NCBI RefSeq assembly: GCF_005144585.1
Contig: NZ_SSMQ01000064.1
Coordinates: forward strand, 1 to 64,000
Reading direction: 5' to 3'
Origin: Polyangium fumosum
Lineage (GTDB): Bacteria > Myxococcota_A > Polyangia > Polyangiales > Polyangiaceae
DNA length: 64,000 nucleotides
In this document: positions 44,935 to 54,579 of the stretch, one piece after another
Layout: each line of letters starts with the position of its first letter
Numbering within the stretch: position 1 is the first letter of the stretch
The notes under the pieces: generated by a model
What the model saw: only the letters and a program-made list of their open reading frames with translations
Told to the model about the DNA's origin: nothing
The model's database searches: none
Program-made: the position numbers and the translations under genes

Positions 44935-45956
44935 GCGAAACCCCCCAACACCTCGAAACGCCCGCCCCGCGTTCCCCTGGAAAACCCGCCGCGTGGCACC
45001 ACGCCCCGCTCGCGCGTGCCCTGGTTTCCCTCGCGCTCGTCCTCGCCCTCGGCGTGATCTTCCCCGCCGAAGGCGCCTTCTTTCGCCTCGGCACGCACCA
45101 GGGCGCGCTCCGGCAGGCCTCCGTCGTCGGGATCCTCGCTTGTGGCCTGCTCCCCGTGATCCTCGCGGGCGGGATCGATCTCTCCGTCGGCAGCGTCCTC
45201 GGCCTCTCGGCCGTCGTCGCCGCGAAACTCAGCATTCACGCGGGCGAGCCGGCCTGGCTCTCGGTGCTCCTCGTCCTCGGAATGGGCGCCGCGTGTGGGG
45301 CGGCTTCGGGCTCGGTCGTTGCGTTTGCCCGCGTGCAGCCTTTCGTCGCGACGCTCGCGATGATGGTCTTCGCCCGGGGCCTCGCAAAAACGACGAGCGG
45401 AGGCACGAAAGTCGCGACGGCCGTCCCCGGGCCGGACGGCGTCCTCCGTTATGTCGAGGTCCCGCCGCTCTTTCGCGCGCTCGACGCCCAGGTCTTCGGC
45501 GGCAACGTCGCCGCCGTCACGCTCGTCTTCCTCGCCATGGCCGCGATCGTGGGCGTCGTATGCGCCCGCCACCGGCTCGGCCGGTATCTTTATGCGGTCG
45601 GGGGAAACGAGGAGGCCGCGCGTTTGTCCGGGGTCCCCGTGCGCGCCACGAAGATCCTCGCCTACGTGATCTCCGGCGTCTGCGCGGCCGCCGCGGGCAT
45701 TTGCCAGGCCGCGCAGGAGCAGCAGGGCGACCCCGAGGCCGGCGTCACCTACGAGCTCACGGCCATCGCGATGGTCGTCATCGGCGGCACGAGCCTCAAA
45801 GGCGGCCGCGGGGGGATGGGGCTCACGCTGCTCGGCGTGCTCACCATCGGGTACCTCGACAAGATCCTCAGCATCAATGCCGTGCCGGAGGCGAGCCGGC
45901 TCATGCTCACGGGCGCCATCGTGATCGTCGCGGCGGTGGCCCAGAAAAACGCTTGA
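44931..45956 (+). CDS. Sugar ABC transporter permease (RbsC-like)
   Basis: A 341-residue inner-membrane permease with about eight to ten helices (BPD_transp_2 family). Characteristic stretches are LLPVILAGGIDLSVGSVLGLS, VQPFVATLAMMVFARGLA, YLYAVGGNEEAARLSGVPV and VVIGGTSLKGGRGGMGLTLLGV. ATG 44931 overlaps the ATPase stop. The substrate-binding lipoprotein gene follows 36 bp later, completing a three-gene importer. Confidence 0.93.
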   Translation: MSETPQHLETPAPRSPGKPAAWHHAPLARALVSLALVLALGVIFPAEGAFFRLGTHQGALRQASVVGILACGLLPVILAGGIDLSVGSVLGLSAVVAAKLSIHAGEPAWLSVLLVLGMGAACGAASGSVVAFARVQPFVATLAMMVFARGLAKTTSGGTKVATAVPGPDGVLRYVEVPPLFRALDAQVFGGNVAAVTLVFLAMAAIVGVVCARHRLGRYLYAVGGNEEAARLSGVPVRATKILAYVISGVCAAAAGICQAAQEQQGDPEAGVTYELTAIAMVVIGGTSLKGGRGGMGLTLLGVLTIGYLDKILSINAVPEASRLMLTGAIVIVAAVAQKNA

Positions 45957-45992
45957 GGGGCGCGCGGAGGGCCGCCCGGAGGTCACAAGGAA

Positions 45993-46943
45993 ATGTCGTT
46001 GGATGGGCCTTTCTTTTCACGTCGCGCGGTTCTCCTCACGCCCCTCGTCCTCGCCGCGGGCTGCGAGCGCGAGCCGAAGGGACCCAAAAAGGCCCGGTTC
46101 GTGATCGGGATGTCGCAATGCAACCTCGGCGAGCCCTGGCGCGTGCAGATGAACGCCGACATCGCGGCCGCGGCCAAGGAGCACCCCGGCATCGAGGTCG
46201 TCTTCAAGGACGCGCAAAACGACACGCTCAAGCAGCGGGCGCACGTGGAAGAGCTCGTCGCGGCGAAGGTCGACGTGCTCTTCGTGAGCCCCAAGGAGGC
46301 CCAGCCGCTCACCGAGCCGATCGGCAAAGCGTTTGATGCGGGCCTGCCTGTCCTCGTGCTCGATCGGGCCGTGCTCGGGGAGCGGTACACGACGTTCATC
46401 GGCGCGGACAACAAGAAGATTGGCCGCGCGGCGGGCGAATGGACCAAAAAGGTGCTCGGCGGCAAGGGCAAGGTCGTCGAGCTGAAGGGGCTCATGACGT
46501 CGACGCCGGGGCAGGACCGGAGCGCGGGGTTCCGCGAGGCGCTCGCGGGGTCCGAGATCGAGATCGCGTTCGAGGCCGACATGAAATGGCTCGAACCCGA
46601 GGCGCGCAAGGAGATGGATTCGGCGCTCGCGCGGCTGCCGAAGATCGACCTCGTCTACGCGCACAACGATCCGGGCGCGCACGGCGCCTACCTCGCGGCG
46701 CGGGCGGCGGGCCGCGAGAAGGAGATGAAGTTCGTGGGGATCGACGCGTTGCCCCACGAGGGCGTGAGCTACGTGGAGCAGGGGATCCTGGACGCGACGT
46801 TCCAGTATCCGACGGGCGGGCGCGAGGCGGTGGACACGGCGCTGCGGATCTTGAAGGGGGAGTCCGTGCCGAAGACGATCACGCTGGGATCACGCCGGTT
46901 CACGAAGGACGACGTGAAGAAGGGCGGCGAGCGCATCGAGTGA
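45993..46943 (+). CDS. Sugar-binding lipoprotein (RbsB-like)
   Basis: A 316-residue extracytoplasmic binding protein for the ABC importer. The signal VLLTPLVLAAGC has a lipobox, so it is membrane-tethered rather than free. The type I periplasmic fold shows FVIGMSQCNLGEPWRVQMN, VDVLFVSPKEAQPLTEPI, LPVLVLDRAVLGERYTTFIG, TPGQDRSAGFREAL and IDLVYAHNDPGAHGAYLAA. It lies 36 bp after the permease. The operon order ATPase, permease, binding protein has no repressor or catabolic enzyme next to it, so the sugar is not deducible. Confidence 0.92.
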   Translation: MSLDGPFFSRRAVLLTPLVLAAGCEREPKGPKKARFVIGMSQCNLGEPWRVQMNADIAAAAKEHPGIEVVFKDAQNDTLKQRAHVEELVAAKVDVLFVSPKEAQPLTEPIGKAFDAGLPVLVLDRAVLGERYTTFIGADNKKIGRAAGEWTKKVLGGKGKVVELKGLMTSTPGQDRSAGFREALAGSEIEIAFEADMKWLEPEARKEMDSALARLPKIDLVYAHNDPGAHGAYLAARAAGREKEMKFVGIDALPHEGVSYVEQGILDATFQYPTGGREAVDTALRILKGESVPKTITLGSRRFTKDDVKKGGERIE

Positions 46944-46999
46944 CGCCGCGGGGGGCGGGGGTGGGGCGCGGGGATCACGCGTGCCTTCCCATGCCCGCC

Positions 47000-47455
47000 G
47001 GGCTCGTCGGCAACGGCTGGGGGCTCCGTCGGCATGCTCGCCGCGCTTGTCGGCAACGGCTGGGGGCTTTGTCGACAGGGTCGCCGTGGTTGCCGGCGAC
47101 GGTCGGGGACTTCGTCGACATGCTCGCTGAGCTTGCCGGCAACGGCTGGGGGCTTTGTCGACAGGGTCGCCGGGCTTGCCGGCATCGGCTGGGGTCTTTG
47201 TCGGCAGGGTCGCCGGGCTTGCTGGCAACGGCTGGGGGCTTTGTCGACAGGGTCGCCGTGGTTGCCGGCATCGGCTGGGGTCTTTGTCGAGATGCTCGCC
47301 GCGCTTGCCGGCAACGGCTGGGGTCTTTGTCGAGATGCTCGCCGCGCTTGCCGGCAACGGCTGGGGGCTTTGTCGACATGCTCGCCGTGGTTGCCGGCAA
47401 CGGTCGGGGTCGTTGTCGACGTGCTCGCCGCGCTTGTCGGCAACGGCTGGGGGCC
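47000..47455. repeat. 43-bp tandem repeat array, 11 units
   Basis: The core caacggctgg, or its variants catcggctgg, cgacggtcgg and caacggtcgg, begins at 47011, 47054, 47097, 47140, 47183, 47226, 47269, 47312, 47355, 47398 and 47441. That is exactly 43 bp every time. Units vary in discrete blocks (tttgtcgac/tttgtcgag, agggtcgcc/atgctcgcc, gtggtt/cgcgctt/gggctt). Since 43 is not a multiple of three, the open frames through it are artefacts. No unique spacers, so not CRISPR. It lies after the ABC transporter operon. Confidence 0.95.
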
Positions 47456-47466
47456 GGGCATTCGAG

Positions 47467-47527
47467 TGTGACGCCCGCGGGACACTGTCACACCCGCATG
47501 ACGGACCTCTGTCACGCCCGCATGACA
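47467..47527. promoter_or_regulatory. Three related 17-bp boxes, possible operator
   Basis: Related 17-mers at 47467 (tgtgacgcccgcgggac), 47486 (tgtcacacccgcatgac) and 47510 (tgtcacgcccgcatgac). The last extends to TGTCA-N8-TGACA, a dyad of the kind bound by dimeric regulators. They sit 175-235 bp upstream of the small secreted protein gene. Function inferred only. Confidence 0.35.
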
Positions 47528-47701
47528 GGCGTCGGAAACACGTACACATCATGGGGCGGGCGTTTTCGTCGCCTCGGCAAAATCGCCAGAGCGCTCCTTC
47601 GGCGGGTGCGGCACGGGGCGTGCTTCATCACGAGAAAGGCAGCGCGGCGGCGAGGTTCGCCTCACCAAGAAACAACGCTTTGCTGCCCCGGAGGTTACGC
47701 C

Positions 47702-47941
47702 ATGTCCATCTACGCTCACGCTCGCAGAATCGTCCTCGCAACGCTCGCGCTTGGCGCCATTGGGTTCGCTGTGGTGCCATTGAATGCTCAGCCGCTCCCC
47801 TTTACCTCCTGCTGCTACACAAATGAGGCGGGCGGATTGACCTGCCGGCCGAAGGGCACGAACGAGACGGACTCGTGCATCGGCGAAGCCTACCCCATCA
47901 AGGCCAATTGCGATTCTTGGGGAACCTGCACGAAGCTGTAG
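47702..47941 (+). CDS. Small secreted Cys-containing protein
   Basis: A 79-residue exported protein with Shine-Dalgarno GGAGG 7 nt before ATG 47702. The signal peptide (RIVLATLALGAIGFAVVPLN) ends near NAQ. The mature 50 residues carry six cysteines (TSCCYTNEAGGLTCRP, DSCIGEAY, NCDSWGTCTKL), suggesting disulfides. Unknown function. It is downstream of the 43-bp array and the 17-bp boxes, and convergent with the lipoprotein gene that ends at 47967. Confidence 0.7.
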   Translation: MSIYAHARRIVLATLALGAIGFAVVPLNAQPLPFTSCCYTNEAGGLTCRPKGTNETDSCIGEAYPIKANCDSWGTCTKL

Positions 47942-47966
47942 GCTCCAGACCGAGATCTTCCAATCG

Positions 47967-49025
47967 TCACGGACGAGAGAGCGCCCGCGCCGTGTCCTCG
48001 ATCGTGTGTGTCTCCTCTCCGACCGTGAGCGCCCGTTCGTCGAGCGACCAGGGCCCCTCCCGCGGGATTCGCCCATAGCGGCCTGTCCGGGGCTCCGCGA
48101 CGAGGAGCTCCCATACGCCGTCGCCGACGTGGCGGTCGGCCGCGACCAGGTCGCCCGCGCAGGCGACCCGGCCGAGGCTGGGTTGCCGGAGCTTGGTCAC
48201 GCCCGTCGAGACAAAAACCCAGCTCGAAGCGCCTCTGTCCGTGTCGTGGACGATCACCCCATGATCGGTCGTGTACACCTCGCGCGGGCCGCACTGCGCG
48301 ACCTGCTTCAACCCATGATGGTTATGGGCATGGTATGCGAGCAGCGCATAAGGCGCGGCCTGCGGGAGGTCCTCGGTCGGCTTCAAGGAGGATGCGAGGG
48401 AGCGATACGCGGGATCCGAGAGCACGACCACCTGGCTCGGGGGCAACGCCGGAGGGCCGGGAGACCAGACCGGCGTGTACTTGCCGGTCTGGGCGAAGGG
48501 CGGGCGGGCCGGACCGGGCACGTGGAGGTGGTGGTCGAGCAGTCGATGGAAAGAGCCGTCGATCGTCCCGCCGCCCGAAGCGCCGAGCTGCCGCAGATGC
48601 GCGCGACCGTAAAGCAGGTCAATGACCCCCTCGACCAGGCGGGGGCGAGCGCCGATCGCCGGCGGCAGCGCCGTCAACGCCAGGAAATGGCCGAACGACG
48701 AGCTCGTGTCGATCGTGGACGCCGGTCCACCGCAGGGAGACTCGATCTTCAGGACAACGCCCCCGGAGCCGCTGCCACCTTGATCCTGCGCTTCCCAGCA
48801 GTCCTCGGCGCCGTCGCCGTCGAGATCGGCCCGTCCGCTGGAAGAAGGCTCATCGGCGGCGAGCTTGCCGGAGAAGAGCGTCGCCGGGCTTGGTGAAACA
48901 GCCGGGGTCGCGCTGACAGCGGCAAGCGCGGGCGGACCGTCGCGGGGGGGCTCCCGGCAGGCCGCTGCGCAGAGGACCAGCGCGGGGAGGATGGACGCTT
49001 CGAGGCTCTTTTGGGCTCGGCTCAT
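47967..49025 (-). CDS. Hypothetical lipoprotein
   Basis: A 352-residue lipoprotein. ATG 49025 (MSRAQKSLEASILPALVLCAAAC) gives a signal with lipobox AAC. The frame extends upstream to 49421, but that part has no signal-like start. Near the N-terminus is one calcium-type motif RADLDGDGAEDCW, followed by a beta-rich domain (VVVLSDPAYRSLASSLK, PREVYTTDHGVIVHDTDRGA). No family recognised. Confidence 0.65.
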   Translation of the reverse strand: MSRAQKSLEASILPALVLCAAACREPPRDGPPALAAVSATPAVSPSPATLFSGKLAADEPSSSGRADLDGDGAEDCWEAQDQGGSGSGGVVLKIESPCGGPASTIDTSSSFGHFLALTALPPAIGARPRLVEGVIDLLYGRAHLRQLGASGGGTIDGSFHRLLDHHLHVPGPARPPFAQTGKYTPVWSPGPPALPPSQVVVLSDPAYRSLASSLKPTEDLPQAAPYALLAYHAHNHHGLKQVAQCGPREVYTTDHGVIVHDTDRGASSWVFVSTGVTKLRQPSLGRVACAGDLVAADRHVGDGVWELLVAEPRTGRYGRIPREGPWSLDERALTVGEETHTIEDTARALSRP

Positions 49026-49419
49026 GAAGTCTCTGGCTCGGTCGCCGCGTGTGATCGAGGCGGGAGCGAGGGCGCCTACGGTGACAAGGGGGGCGGCCGC
49101 TGTCCAGAGCCCCGCGCCCCCCACGCTTGCTTTGGTGATCTTTTTCAATATGGATGGCGCCATTCCGGCGAAAGCGCGACGCAAGCCGTGGGCGTGGCTT
49201 CTGCGGCATGGGTTCGCCCTCCGAATTTCGACCCTCGCGAGTGCAGGATTTCCGTTGCGGTGGTACATGCTCCGCGTGGCCATCTCAAAAGAGAAAATGC
49301 AGAGCTGGGCGATGCGGATGATCGAAGAGGCTCGCCCGCCGTCGCGGACAATGACTGCTGTTGATGACTTGCTCGCGTTACGTAGCTTCTTCCAAGGGGA
49401 CCGGACGATCTTGTTCGGC
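49026..49419. other. Gap between divergent hypothetical genes
   Basis: Open in several frames but with no recognisable protein. It is less GC-rich near 49130-49350 (for example ctttttcaatatgg). It should contain promoters for both flanking genes. No clear repeats. Confidence 0.35.
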
Positions 49420-50175
49420 ATGAAGACGACGCCCGACGCGTTCGAAGATCCGAGCGCGCTCGTCGAGGAGGCGCTCGACGTGCTTCGCGAATGGTTCGAT
49501 CACTTCGGCGAGATCGGCGATGCGGAAGAGCAGGCACGGCTCTACCACCGACTCCAGTACCTGATCGACATCCCCGAGCCCGAGCTCGTGCGCCAGGAAC
49601 GCGCGGCCAACGAGGCGCGCGAATCCGCGAAGCGCGATGCATTGAGCGTCCTGCCACGACCGCTCGCCGCGGTCGCCGCGGTCTCTCCGTCCCTCGCGGC
49701 CGCGCTGCAAAACCCCCAGGGCGAACGTGTCGAGGACTTCTTCGTCGAATACGGGAAAGCGCTGACGCCCAAGGGCAACACGTCGCTCGACATGTCGAAC
49801 TTCGATTGGCTGGGCGCCGATCCCGACTGGGACGAGCTCGTCGGCTCCCGATTCGACGCGCCGTTTTTCCCCATCGCCGGAGCGGATGGCGACTACGTCG
49901 GCGTGCTCGTCTTCTTCGAGGCTCCGGACGACGACGCCGTCGTCCTCTACTATTCGCACGAAGAAGGCTTCTTCTTCATGGCCGAGAGCCTTCAGCACTG
50001 GAATGCGATGTGCGACGCGGCCTCGGTCGGCGGTCGTGGCGTGAAGAAGCAGGTCGACCGCGCCCGCGGCCGCGGACCGCGTTGGAAGATCGACGGCGCT
50101 CTTCCGCCGAACGCCTATGGCGATGCGCTCGCGCGGGCGGAGGTGATCCTCGAACGCCTCCGCGGCGACGGCTGA
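49420..50175 (+). CDS. Hypothetical protein, possible SMI1/KNR4-like
   Basis: A 251-residue soluble protein beginning MKTTPDAFEDPSALVEEALD. The N-terminal half is helical (LREWFDHFGEIGDAEEQARL). The C-terminal half is beta-rich with FDAPFFPIAGADGDYVGVLVFF and AVVLYYSHEEGFFFMAESL, faintly like SUKH/SMI1 domains that act in immunity to toxins. The start is uncertain because the frame extends to 48865. Downstream genes are on the opposite strand. Confidence 0.5.
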   Translation: MKTTPDAFEDPSALVEEALDVLREWFDHFGEIGDAEEQARLYHRLQYLIDIPEPELVRQERAANEARESAKRDALSVLPRPLAAVAAVSPSLAAALQNPQGERVEDFFVEYGKALTPKGNTSLDMSNFDWLGADPDWDELVGSRFDAPFFPIAGADGDYVGVLVFFEAPDDDAVVLYYSHEEGFFFMAESLQHWNAMCDAASVGGRGVKKQVDRARGRGPRWKIDGALPPNAYGDALARAEVILERLRGDG

Positions 50176-50235
50176 GGCGCGAACGCTCACGTCTCCAGGA
50201 AGCTGGTCACGCTCGCCTGACGCCGCAGGCCGGAT

Positions 50236-50442
50236 TTAGCCGCGCGGCGCCGTCACGAGCTTCGTGCCGCAGAACGGGCAGAAAGCGATCGCGGGGCCAT
50301 ATGTCCGCTGATACCCCCCCATGCCGGACGAGCCCTGCTCGAGATCGGCGAGCCAGAAGCCCTGTGCATCTTCGCGCACGAATCTGTAGTTGCGTGCGTC
50401 GGCAAAGGCTTTGCACGAGCATCCCGTCACGTTCTTCGTCAC
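50236..50442 (-). CDS. Small zinc-ribbon-like protein
   Basis: Sixty-eight residues (MTKNVTGCSCKAFADARNY start, GTG read as Met). CSC near the N-terminus and CPFCGTKL near the C-terminus look like a split zinc-binding site. The GTG at 50442 has a good Shine-Dalgarno (GAGAGGTG) and lies 12 nt after the stop of the preceding gene. An ATG at 50466 would overlap that gene by 13 bp. Co-transcribed with the 393-residue protein; function unknown. Confidence 0.6.
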   Translation of the reverse strand: MTKNVTGCSCKAFADARNYRFVREDAQGFWLADLEQGSSGMGGYQRTYGPAIAFCPFCGTKLVTAPRG

Positions 50443-50453
50443 CGTTTCACCTC

Positions 50454-51635
<1,182 letters not shown>

Positions 51636-51714
51636 GTCCCCCTGACGCAGACGATACGCGATGAGCCTCTGCGGCGCGTGCTGCGACGAGTCGTGATCGA
51701 GCGCGGGGCCCACG

Positions 51715-51874
51715 CTAGAACATCGATCGGTTTGACAACCGCTCGATGTTCTAGCTCTTTTGTCCCGAGGGGGACGCCTCGCGTCCCCCTCTCGCCCGGG
51801 CAAAGCCCGGTCGATTCACCCCCCGAGGCGAGCTCGCTTCGCGATCTCGCAGAGCGCCGAACGGGTCGGCGCTC
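51715..51874. repeat. Cluster of four hairpins
   Basis: In order: an 18-bp stem with one mismatch (51715-51732 with 51737-51754, CTAGAACATCGATCGGTT arm, loop TGAC) followed by ctcttttg; an 11-bp stem GAGGGGGACGC/GCGTCCCCCTC (51767-51791); CCGGGC/GCCCGG around AAA (51796-51810); GAGCGCCGA/TCGGCGCTC (51852-51874). It lies 80 bp upstream of the HEAT-like gene start. It may be a terminator cluster or a non-autonomous mobile element. Confidence 0.75.
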
Positions 51875-51995
51875 TAGGAAGCGGGAGATCGAGGCGCGGC
51901 GAGCGGCCGGGGATGGGCGAAACGTCCGCATACACGAAGGGTTCGCCGTCGACGCACGCGAGCGGCGTGCGTGGCGTCTCGTCGGTTGTATCCAT
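51816..51995 (-). CDS. Doubtful small ORF
   Basis: A possible 59-residue peptide (MDTTDETPRTPLACVDGEPF start) between the hairpin cluster and the FG-GAP gene. Composition is protein-like in part, but it has no Shine-Dalgarno and runs through the 51852-51874 hairpin. It could equally be non-coding leader. The surrounding 51636-52322 has no other candidate. Confidence 0.18.
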   Translation of the reverse strand: MDTTDETPRTPLACVDGEPFVYADVSPIPGRSPRLDLPLPRAPTRSALCEIAKRARLGG

Positions 51996-52348
51996 CGGTC
52001 CTCTCATCGGCTCGCTCACGAACGGCTCGTTCCGCGCCCCAGGCGCGGGCGTTCCATTCTGCTCGAAACGACGGTGCCGGCTTCGCGCTTGGCGCAGGTC
52101 GCGAGGCGGCGGAGCTTCCATGCGGGGGTGGTTGCCATCGAGGGGATCCTTTTCAGAAAGGTGCGGCTCGAAGGAAAGCCGGAGGGATCGGGGAAGGTCA
52201 AGGTGGCTGACTCCGGCGGGGCAGGGGGCCTGCTTCGCCCCGAGGATGCTTGCCATTGATAAGGTCGCCGGCCGCGTCTACGCGTCGAGCTTCGCCATCT
52301 TCAACATGATCAAGGAATCCGTATGAATCGAGCTTCCCGCTTGCTCTG

Positions 52349-54139
52349 GTGTGCTTCGGTTTTCTCGCCAATTCACTCGGTTGTGAGCTCATCGCCGCGG
52401 TCGATCGGAGCCAAATCGAGAACTCGGGTGGCGCCGGCGGAGCGACGAGCGCCTCGTCCTCCAGCAGCAGCGGCACCGGCGGCAGCGGCGGCATCGGCGG
52501 CGGCAGCGTGGAATGCATGGTCCCGGCCGACTGTCCCGGCATGGACGACGCCTGCCAGACCCGCACCTGCGCGCAGGGGAAGTGCGGCCTCGACTTCGCC
52601 CCGGCCGACACCGCGCTGCCCGCGCAGACTGCAGGGGACTGCAAGAAAGCCGTGTGCGACGGCAACGGCGCCACCATCTCCCAGAACGACGACACCGATC
52701 TGCCCGACGACAGCAAGCCCTGCACCGACGACGTATGCACGGCCGGCGTCCCCTCCAACCCGAACAAGGCCCAGGGCACAACTTGTGGTGCTGGCCTCGT
52801 GTGCGACGCGAACGGCGCCTGCATCGGCTGCAACACCGCGGCCGATTGTCCCGGCACGGACGACGAATGCAAGGTGCGCACGTGCACCGCAGGCATGTGT
52901 GGTGCGGCGTTCACCGCGGCGAACACCCCGGTGGCAGCGCAGACCGCGGGCGACTGCGTGACAGCGGTGTGTGATGGCAGTGGCAACATCATCGCCACCC
53001 CCACCGACACCGATCTCCCGCCCGACGATAACAACGCCTGCACCGACGAAGTCTGCACGGCCGGCGTGCCGAGCTACCCGAACAAGGCCGACAACACGGG
53101 CTGCGACGACGGCAACGCGTGCACCGTGGCGGATACCTGCCAGGCCGGCGCCTGCACGAGCGGAGCCCCGATGGTGTGCACCGCGCTCGATCAATGCCAT
53201 GCGGCCGGCACCTGCGACACGAGCACGGGGATGTGCTCGAACCCCGTGCAGGCCGACGGCTTCGCGTGCAGCGACGGCGACGGCTGCACCACGGGCGACA
53301 CCTGCCAGAACGCTGTTTGCACCGCGGGCCCTCCGCTCGTCTGCGGCACGGGCACGAGCTGCGTCAATGGAGCGTGCGTCTACCCGGCCTGCACCGGGAC
53401 GAACCAGTTCACCGGGTCGACCTTGCCCGCTGGCACGTCTCCCCGATCGATCGCGGCGCTCGATCTGAATGGCGACGGCAAGACCGACCTCGCCACCGCG
53501 AACTTCGGCGCGACCAGCGCGAGCGTGTTCCTTGGCAATGGCGACGGCACCTTCGCCGCCAAGACCGACTTCCCCGTGGGCGGGGGCCCCGGCGTTGTCG
53601 TGGCGATGGACCTGAATGGCGACGGCATGCCCGACCTCGCCATCCCGACCCAGGCTGACGCGGGCGTCAATGTCCTGCTCAACACGGGGAACGGTACCTT
53701 CGGCGCCAAGGTCAACTACCCCACGGGCGCAACGGCCTTCTCGGTCGCAGCGCTGGACCTGAACGGCGACGGCATGCCCGACCTCGCTGTTACAAACGCG
53801 AGCGCGAACACGGTGAGCGTGCTTCTCAACAACGGCGACGGCACCTTCGCCGCCAAGGTCGACTATCCCGCGGGTGCAGGACCGGCCGGCGTCGTGGCGC
53901 GGGATTTCAATGGCGACAACAAGCTCGATCTCGCCGTCTCGAGCGTTTCCACCTCCACCGTGGGCCTGTTTCTCAACAACGGCGACGGCACCTTCGCCGC
54001 CAGGGTCAACTACCCCACGGGCGCTCTCTCCTACAGCCTCGTGGCGTCCGATCTGAACGGCGACAGCATGCCCGACCTCGCGACAGCGAACGCGAGCGGC
54101 AACTCCGTGAGCGTGTTGCTCACGACGTGCGTCCCGTAG
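52349..54139 (+). CDS. FG-GAP/VCBS-repeat lipoprotein, signal peptide apparently frameshifted
   Basis: Surface protein of 596 residues as read from GTG 52349. A Gly/Ser linker is followed by about 300 residues of Cys-rich repeats (ADCPGMDDACQTRTC, TDDVCTAGVPS, CTVADTCQAGACTSG). At least five FG-GAP blades follow, each with a calcium motif such as LDLNGDGKTDLA or RDFNGDNKLDLA. The GTG start leaves a truncated signal (CFGFLANSLGC). An ATG at 52323 in another frame encodes MNRASRLL; joining it with one extra base near 52345-52349 would give a full lipoprotein signal. So there is a 1-nt deletion, a sequencing error, or translational slippage. Confidence 0.75.
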   Translation: MCFGFLANSLGCELIAAVDRSQIENSGGAGGATSASSSSSSGTGGSGGIGGGSVECMVPADCPGMDDACQTRTCAQGKCGLDFAPADTALPAQTAGDCKKAVCDGNGATISQNDDTDLPDDSKPCTDDVCTAGVPSNPNKAQGTTCGAGLVCDANGACIGCNTAADCPGTDDECKVRTCTAGMCGAAFTAANTPVAAQTAGDCVTAVCDGSGNIIATPTDTDLPPDDNNACTDEVCTAGVPSYPNKADNTGCDDGNACTVADTCQAGACTSGAPMVCTALDQCHAAGTCDTSTGMCSNPVQADGFACSDGDGCTTGDTCQNAVCTAGPPLVCGTGTSCVNGACVYPACTGTNQFTGSTLPAGTSPRSIAALDLNGDGKTDLATANFGATSASVFLGNGDGTFAAKTDFPVGGGPGVVVAMDLNGDGMPDLAIPTQADAGVNVLLNTGNGTFGAKVNYPTGATAFSVAALDLNGDGMPDLAVTNASANTVSVLLNNGDGTFAAKVDYPAGAGPAGVVARDFNGDNKLDLAVSSVSTSTVGLFLNNGDGTFAARVNYPTGALSYSLVASDLNGDSMPDLATANASGNSVSVLLTTCVP

Positions 54140-54579
54140 GACGGCCGGCTCCATCTCCCGCGTTGCGTCGTCGGCATTGAACCGCAGACGCTCGACCGCA
54201 TGGATCACGTCGTCGCCACGCTCGTGCGCCGCGGGAAGGGTTGGGCGTGAAGGGGGGGCGGGCCGTCCTTCGTGGGCGGCCTGCGCCAAAGGCCTATCGT
54301 CGTGTGAGGTGGTGGAGCGTGGCGATGACGTGATCGCGCGTGTCGTCGAGCTCGGGATTGACTCGGTCGATAGAGCCTCGAGCATCATCCCCGAAGTTCG
54401 TCGTGGATCACGCAAGCGGCATGAGCATCCAGCCGAAGGAACCGTGGAGGAGGTCGAGCAGGGGCTCCTGCTCGCTCCGAGACACGCGTCGGCGCCGCAG
54501 CCTGGCGGCATCGGGCGCGCCGCCGGATTGGGGGGCTGTTCCGAAAAACGGGTTAACGAAATCGACTGAACAGCAAGCA
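54140..54579. other. Gap after the FG-GAP gene, possible gene remnants
   Basis: No intact gene recognised. Short coding-like pieces exist on the plus strand (LDRMDHVVATLVRRGKGWA near 54190-54247; VVERGDDVIARVVELGIDSVDRA near 54307-54375), but they are in different frames and separated. They may be debris of a decayed gene. The composition is more mixed than the flanks. Confidence 0.3.

Noticed and set aside
47000-47455. CRISPR array
   Set aside because: Units are contiguous variants of one 43-bp sequence with no unique spacers, and no cas genes are near.
46769-47826. Open frames through the 43-bp array on both strands
   Set aside because: The unit length rotates the frame, so all frames stay open simply because the unit has no stop codons.
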